A stretch of 25,915 bases of DNA, from the NCBI GenBank assembly GCA_905205195.1, contig CAJLCS010000027.1, positions 1 through 25,915 on the forward strand. The letters run 5' to 3'. The number at the start of each line of letters is the position of its first letter. Positions within the stretch are counted from its first letter, which is position 1. Below are positions 22,501-25,915 of the stretch, piece after piece. Under the pieces are notes generated by a model that searched no databases, was not told the DNA's origin, and saw only the letters and a list, made by a program, of their open reading frames with translations. The position numbers were made by a program, and so were the translations under genes. The DNA comes from an uncultured Eubacteriales bacterium. GTDB lineage: Bacteria > Bacillota > Clostridia > Oscillospirales > Oscillospiraceae.

Positions 22501-22809
22501 ATGGACAAAGGACTGTGCTGCCACTGCTCCCAGCGTAAAAAAGAGCGTTCGCCGGAGGAATACCGGAAGCTGATTCACCGGCTGAACCGGATCGAAGGCC
22601 AGATCCGGGGCATCCGGACCATGGTGGAAGAGGGGGCCTACTGCCCCGATATTCTGGTCCAGTCCGCCGCCGTCAACGCCGCCGTCAACGCGTTCAACAA
22701 GGAGCTGCTGGCCAACCATCTGCGCACCTGCGTGGCCCACGATATCCGGGAAGGCAACGACGCGGTCATCGATGAGCTGGTGGCCACGCTGCAAAAGCTC
22801 ATGAAATAA
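22501..22809 (+). CDS. csoR: copper-sensing transcriptional repressor CsoR
   Basis: A 102-residue all-helical repressor of the CsoR/RcnR family (DUF156). The Cu(I) ligand set is Cys48, His73 and Cys77, with the 25- and 4-residue spacing of the characterised Mycobacterium tuberculosis protein. RLNRIEGQIRGI (27-38) is the conserved DNA-binding helix. Without copper it should bind the two palindromes just upstream; Cu(I) releases it. An extra cluster CCHC (6-9) precedes the fold and could bind metal. ATG at 22501 follows AAAGG and GGGTG. It is the first gene of an operon with the HMA protein and copA (22- and 11-bp gaps), so it represses itself. Confidence 0.95.
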   Translation: MDKGLCCHCSQRKKERSPEEYRKLIHRLNRIEGQIRGIRTMVEEGAYCPDILVQSAAVNAAVNAFNKELLANHLRTCVAHDIREGNDAVIDELVATLQKLMK

Positions 22810-22831
22810 ATTGCGAAGGGACGGGAATACT

Positions 22832-23188
22832 ATGATTAACTACATTCTGCCGGCCGTTCTGGTCGTCATCGTGATTCTAGCCGTTGTCTCCAGTGCCAAG
22901 CACTTCAAGGGGCAGGGCGGCTGCTGCGGCGGCGGCGGAGAACTGCGGCCCGAAAAGAAGAAGCTCTCCGGCCCCATTGTGTGCAAAAAGGCCATGGTCA
23001 TCGACGGGATGCACTGCGACAACTGCCGCAACCGGGTGGAGCGCGCCCTCAACGCGCTGGACGGCGTGGCAGGCGTGGTGAATCTGCGGAAGAAAACCGC
23101 CGTCATCACCGCTGAGCGTCAGGTTTCCGATGAGGAGCTGACCGCCGCCGTCACCGGGGCCGGTTATACCGTGATTTCCGTTTCGTAA
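22832..23188 (+). CDS. membrane-anchored heavy-metal-associated (HMA) protein
   Basis: A 118-residue protein in two parts. Residues 1-36 are a single transmembrane helix (about 3-21) followed by a basic stretch and CCGGGG, closely resembling FeoB-associated Cys-rich membrane proteins. Residues 50-118 are an HMA domain with the metal motif GMHCDNC (59-65) and a second Cys51 in VCKKAM. HMA domains carry Cu(I) by the two cysteines, so this is probably a copper chaperone tethered to the membrane beside CopA. ATG at 22832 is preferred over an in-frame TTG at 22811, because GAAGGGACGGG lies between them. It stands between csoR and copA in one operon under the CsoR operators. The role is inferred from fold and context. 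Confidence 0.9.
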   Translation: MINYILPAVLVVIVILAVVSSAKHFKGQGGCCGGGGELRPEKKKLSGPIVCKKAMVIDGMHCDNCRNRVERALNALDGVAGVVNLRKKTAVITAERQVSDEELTAAVTGAGYTVISVS

Positions 23189-23199
23189 GAGGTGAAACA

Positions 23200-25719
23200 A
23201 TGACCCAGTACAACGTCACGGGCATGAGCTGCGCCGCCTGCTCCGCCCGGGTAGAAAAGGCGGTATCCAAGGTGCCCGGTGTTTCCGCCTGCTCGGTCAG
23301 CCTGCTGACCAACTCCATGGGCGTCGAGGGGACGGCATCGCCGGAGGCCGTGGTGGCCGCCGTACAGGCCGCCGGTTACGGCGCATCCCTGAAGGGCGCC
23401 GCCCAAGCCGCCCCCTCCGCCGCCGAGGCGGAGGAAGTGCTGGCCGACCACGAAACCCCCGCCCTGCGGCGGCGGCTTCTCTGGTCCGTGGGCTTTCTCC
23501 TTATTTTAATGTATTTCTCCATGGGGCACATGATGTGGGGCTGGCCGCTGCCCGCCTTCTATGACGGCAACCATGTGGCCATGGGGCTGACCCAGATGCT
23601 GCTGACCATCATCATCATGGTCATTAACCGGAAATTCTTCGTCAGCGGCTTCAAGAGTCTCTGGCACCGGGCGCCCAACATGGATACGCTGGTGGCGCTG
23701 GGGGCCTCGGCCGCCTTCGGCTACAGCACCTACGCCCTGTTCGCCATGACCGGCGCCCAGGTCCGGGGGGACGACGCGGCGGTGATGAATTACATGATGG
23801 ACTTCTACTTTGAGTCCGCCGCCATGATTCTCACCCTGATTACCGTAGGCAAAATGCTGGAGGCCCGTTCCAAGGGCAAAACCACCGACGCGCTGAAGGG
23901 ATTGCTGAAGCTGGCGCCCAAGACCGCCACGGTGGTCCGGGACGGCGGCGAGGTCACCGTCCCCATCGAGCAGGTCCGGCAGGACGACATCTTCGTGGTC
24001 CGTCCCGGCGAGAGCATCCCCGTGGACGGCGTGGTGCTGGAGGGCGGCGGTGCCGTCAACGAATCCGCCCTCACCGGCGAGAGCATCCCGGCGGACAAGG
24101 CCCCCGGCGACACCGTCTCCGCCGCCACCGTCAATCAGGCGGGATTCCTCAAGTGCCGGGCCACCCGGGTGGGGCAGGATACTACCCTGTCCCAGATCAT
24201 CCGGATGGTCAGCGACGCCGCCGCCACGAAGGCCCCCATTGCCAAAATTGCCGACAAGGTATCCGGTGTTTTCGTCCCGGCGGTGATCTCCATTTCCGTG
24301 GTGACCACGGCGGTGTGGCTGCTTCTGGGTCATCCGGTTGGCTACAGTCTGGCCCGAGGGATTTCCGTGCTGGTCATCAGCTGCCCCTGCGCGCTGGGCC
24401 TTGCCACGCCGGTGGCCATCATGGTAGGCAGCGGTCTGGGCGCCAAGAACGGCATTCTCTTCAAAACCGCTGCGTCGCTGGAGGAAACCGGCCGGATTCA
24501 GATTGTGGCGCTGGATAAAACCGGCACCATTACCTCCGGCGAGCCTACCGTCACCGATCTGCTCCCTGCCGACGGCGTGACGGAGACCCAGCTGTTGACC
24601 GCCGCCGCCGCGCTGGAGCAGAAAAGCGAGCATCCGCTGGCCAAGGCCGTCCTGGCGCTGGCCGGAACCAGAAACCTGACGCCGCCGGAGGTCACGGACT
24701 TCCGGGCGCTGCCGGGCAACGGCCTGACCGCCGTGCTGGACGGCGATACCCTCTGCGGCGGCAGCGGCAGCTTCATCGGCGGGCGGGTCGCCGTGCCGGA
24801 GGCGCTCCGGCAGAAGGCCGACACGCTGGCCCGGGCAGGCAAGACGCCGCTGTTTTTCACCCGCAATGACGCGCTGATCGGCATCATCGCCGTGGCGGAC
24901 GTCATTAAGGAGGACAGCCCCCAGGCCATCCGGGAGCTGCGGAATATGGGCATCTCCGTGGTCATGCTCACCGGCGACAATGCGCGGACCGCCGCTGCCA
25001 TCGGCGCCCAGGCCGGGGTGGATAACGTCATCGCCGGGGTCCTGCCCGACGGGAAGGAAGCCGTCATCCGGCGGCTGAAGCAGCAGGGCAAGGTGGCCAT
25101 GGTGGGCGACGGCATCAACGACGCCCCCGCCCTGACCCGGGCGGACATCGGCATCGCCATCGGCGCCGGCACCGACGTGGCCATTGACGCGGCGGACGTG
25201 GTGCTGATGAAGAGCCGCCTCAGCGATGTGCCCGCCGCCATCCGGCTCAGCCGGGCCACCCTGCGGAACATTCACGAAAACCTGTTCTGGGCCTTCTTCT
25301 ACAACACCATCGGCATTCCCCTTGCCGCCGGTGTCTTCATTCCCCTCGGCCTGACGCTGAACCCCATGTTCGGCGCCGCGGCCATGAGCCTGTCCAGCTT
25401 CTGCGTGGTGTCCAACGCCCTGCGGCTGAATCTGTTCCGGCTGCGGGACCCCCGCCACGATCACAAGCGTCAAAAACACGTCATTCATTTACAGGAGGAA
25501 GAAAAAATCATGGAAAAAACGATGAAAATCACCGGTATGATGTGCGGCCACTGTGAGGCCACCGTGAAAAAGGCGCTGGAGGCCGTCCCCGGCGTCGCCG
25601 AAGCCAAGGTCAGCCACGAAACCGGCACCGCCGTCGTCACGCTCTCGTCCGACGTTGCCGACGCGGCGCTGAAAAAGGCCGTAGAGGACAAGGACTACAC
25701 CGTCACCGACATTCACTGA
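23200..25719 (+). CDS. copA: copper-exporting P1B-type ATPase, fused in frame to a CopZ-like HMA domain
   Basis: An 839-residue Cu(I) pump. N-terminal HMA domain with GMSCAAC (8-14); membrane segments from about residue 92; actuator TGES (292-295); metal-site CPC (395-397); phosphorylation motif DKTGT with Asp439; HP motif at 478-479; GDGIND (636-641); and in the last helices YN (701-702) and MSLSS (729-733), the Cu(I)-specific third-site signature. It drives Cu(I) out of the cytoplasm by ATP hydrolysis. After the last helix there is a 25-residue charged linker and then a complete second HMA domain (771-839, GMMCGHC at 779-785) with no stop codon between. ATG at 23200 follows AAGAGGTGA. Final gene of the csoR operon, before a strong terminator. 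Confidence 0.96.
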   Translation: MTQYNVTGMSCAACSARVEKAVSKVPGVSACSVSLLTNSMGVEGTASPEAVVAAVQAAGYGASLKGAAQAAPSAAEAEEVLADHETPALRRRLLWSVGFLLILMYFSMGHMMWGWPLPAFYDGNHVAMGLTQMLLTIIIMVINRKFFVSGFKSLWHRAPNMDTLVALGASAAFGYSTYALFAMTGAQVRGDDAAVMNYMMDFYFESAAMILTLITVGKMLEARSKGKTTDALKGLLKLAPKTATVVRDGGEVTVPIEQVRQDDIFVVRPGESIPVDGVVLEGGGAVNESALTGESIPADKAPGDTVSAATVNQAGFLKCRATRVGQDTTLSQIIRMVSDAAATKAPIAKIADKVSGVFVPAVISISVVTTAVWLLLGHPVGYSLARGISVLVISCPCALGLATPVAIMVGSGLGAKNGILFKTAASLEETGRIQIVALDKTGTITSGEPTVTDLLPADGVTETQLLTAAAALEQKSEHPLAKAVLALAGTRNLTPPEVTDFRALPGNGLTAVLDGDTLCGGSGSFIGGRVAVPEALRQKADTLARAGKTPLFFTRNDALIGIIAVADVIKEDSPQAIRELRNMGISVVMLTGDNARTAAAIGAQAGVDNVIAGVLPDGKEAVIRRLKQQGKVAMVGDGINDAPALTRADIGIAIGAGTDVAIDAADVVLMKSRLSDVPAAIRLSRATLRNIHENLFWAFFYNTIGIPLAAGVFIPLGLTLNPMFGAAAMSLSSFCVVSNALRLNLFRLRDPRHDHKRQKHVIHLQEEEKIMEKTMKITGMMCGHCEATVKKALEAVPGVAEAKVSHETGTAVVTLSSDVADAALKKAVEDKDYTVTDIH
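25510..25719 (+). CDS. copZ: possible CopZ-like copper chaperone from an internal start within copA
   Basis: Within the copA frame, AGGAGG (25493-25498) stands 11 bases before ATG at 25510. Starting there yields a 69-residue free-standing HMA protein with GMMCGHC at residues 9-15, the exact size and form of CopZ. The ribosome site is too good to be expected by chance inside a linker, and the layout is that of separate copA and copZ genes whose intervening stop is missing. Whether the free protein is made in addition to the fusion is inference. Confidence 0.5.
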   Translation: MEKTMKITGMMCGHCEATVKKALEAVPGVAEAKVSHETGTAVVTLSSDVADAALKKAVEDKDYTVTDIH

Positions 25720-25747
25720 GCCTGTCGAACCCTTTTGACACGCCGAC

Positions 25748-25779
25748 GCGGCGCAGGAACGTTCCTGCGCCGCATTTTT
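25748..25779 (+). terminator. terminator of the copper operon
   Basis: A 26-bp perfect palindrome (GCGGCGCAGGAAC and its complement), giving a stem of about 11 bp with a minimal loop, is followed by ATTTTTC. Confidence 0.93.
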
Positions 25780-25784
25780 CATGC

Positions 25785-25813
25785 TTGACAACCGCTGCGG
25801 GCTGGGGTAAGAT
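25785..25813 (+). promoter_or_regulatory. promoter of the last, partial gene
   Basis: Consensus -35 TTGACA (25785-25790), 17-bp spacer, and -10 TAAGAT (25808-25813). Confidence 0.75.
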
Positions 25814-25840
25814 GGCAAAAAAGAAACGGGAGGAATCCTC

Positions 25841-25915
25841 ATGAATCAGCTTTTCGTCCCCCTCGGCGCCGAGCATGATCTGACCGCCGACGGTACCCTC
25901 GATACCCTCCGGTCG
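25841..25915 (+). CDS. unidentified gene, 5' part only
   Basis: ATG at 25841 follows GGGAGG (25828-25833) and a good promoter; 25 codons run open to the window edge, beginning MNQLFVPLGAEHDLTADG. No signal peptide. Too little remains to assign a family. The separate promoter and preceding terminator show that it is not part of the copper operon. Confidence 0.65.
   Translation, partial: MNQLFVPLGAEHDLTADGTLDTLRS

Noticed and set aside
1..25915. Transposons, insertion sequences, tRNA, rRNA or phage genes
   Set aside because: No transposase, integrase, terminal inverted repeats or tRNA-like clover pattern was found; the accessory character of the first 10 kb rests on gene content only.

Overview
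The window is about 26 kb of GC-rich DNA (coding third positions strongly G/C) from what looks like an anaerobic, Gram-positive Clostridia bacterium, most plausibly the Oscillospiraceae/Ruminococcaceae group of gut Firmicutes. The reasons are a class B sortase, two large secreted proteins with C-terminal sorting signals of the form NAKTG, an embedded dockerin-like module, a glycyl radical enzyme, consensus sigma-A promoters (TTGACA/TATAAT, 16-17 bp spacing, frequent TGn extension) and strong AGGAGG ribosome sites. The genus cannot be fixed from the sequence alone.

Region 1 (about 1-10457) is an accessory catabolic and regulatory block. It holds three AraC-family regulators, each divergent from an effector unit. 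AraC1 (1943-2725) faces a beta-propeller protein coupled to a GtrA-type membrane protein (611-1831, 168-614). AraC2 (5778-6572) faces a short-chain dehydrogenase and a glycyl radical enzyme (4880-5620, 2746-4869). AraC3 (9594-10457) faces a DUF6259-like glycosidase-fold protein (7476-9446). A class B sortase (6626-7426) with a perfect-consensus promoter sits between the second and third units. The simplest reading is three small, separately inducible carbohydrate or polyol utilisation modules; their substrates are not evident.

Region 2 (10458-14030) carries a CPA2-type cation:proton antiporter, an amidohydrolase and a CaCA-type sodium/calcium exchanger, each with its own promoter or terminator. 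A 240-base hairpin-rich non-coding stretch precedes the antiporter promoter.

Region 3 (14102-22280) holds two cell-surface genes on the minus strand: a 1864-residue subtilisin-like protease with an internal dockerin-like module, and a 690-residue leucine-rich-repeat protein. Both end with a related Cys-pair repeat, NAKTG, a hydrophobic helix and a basic tail. The sortase in region 1 is a candidate to anchor them.

Region 4 (22432-25779) is a copper-homeostasis operon: tandem CsoR-type operators, csoR, a small membrane-anchored HMA protein, and a P1B-type copper ATPase. The ATPase reading frame continues without a stop into a CopZ-like HMA domain that has its own ribosome site and ATG, suggesting two products from one frame. 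The window closes with the promoter and first 25 codons of an unidentified gene.
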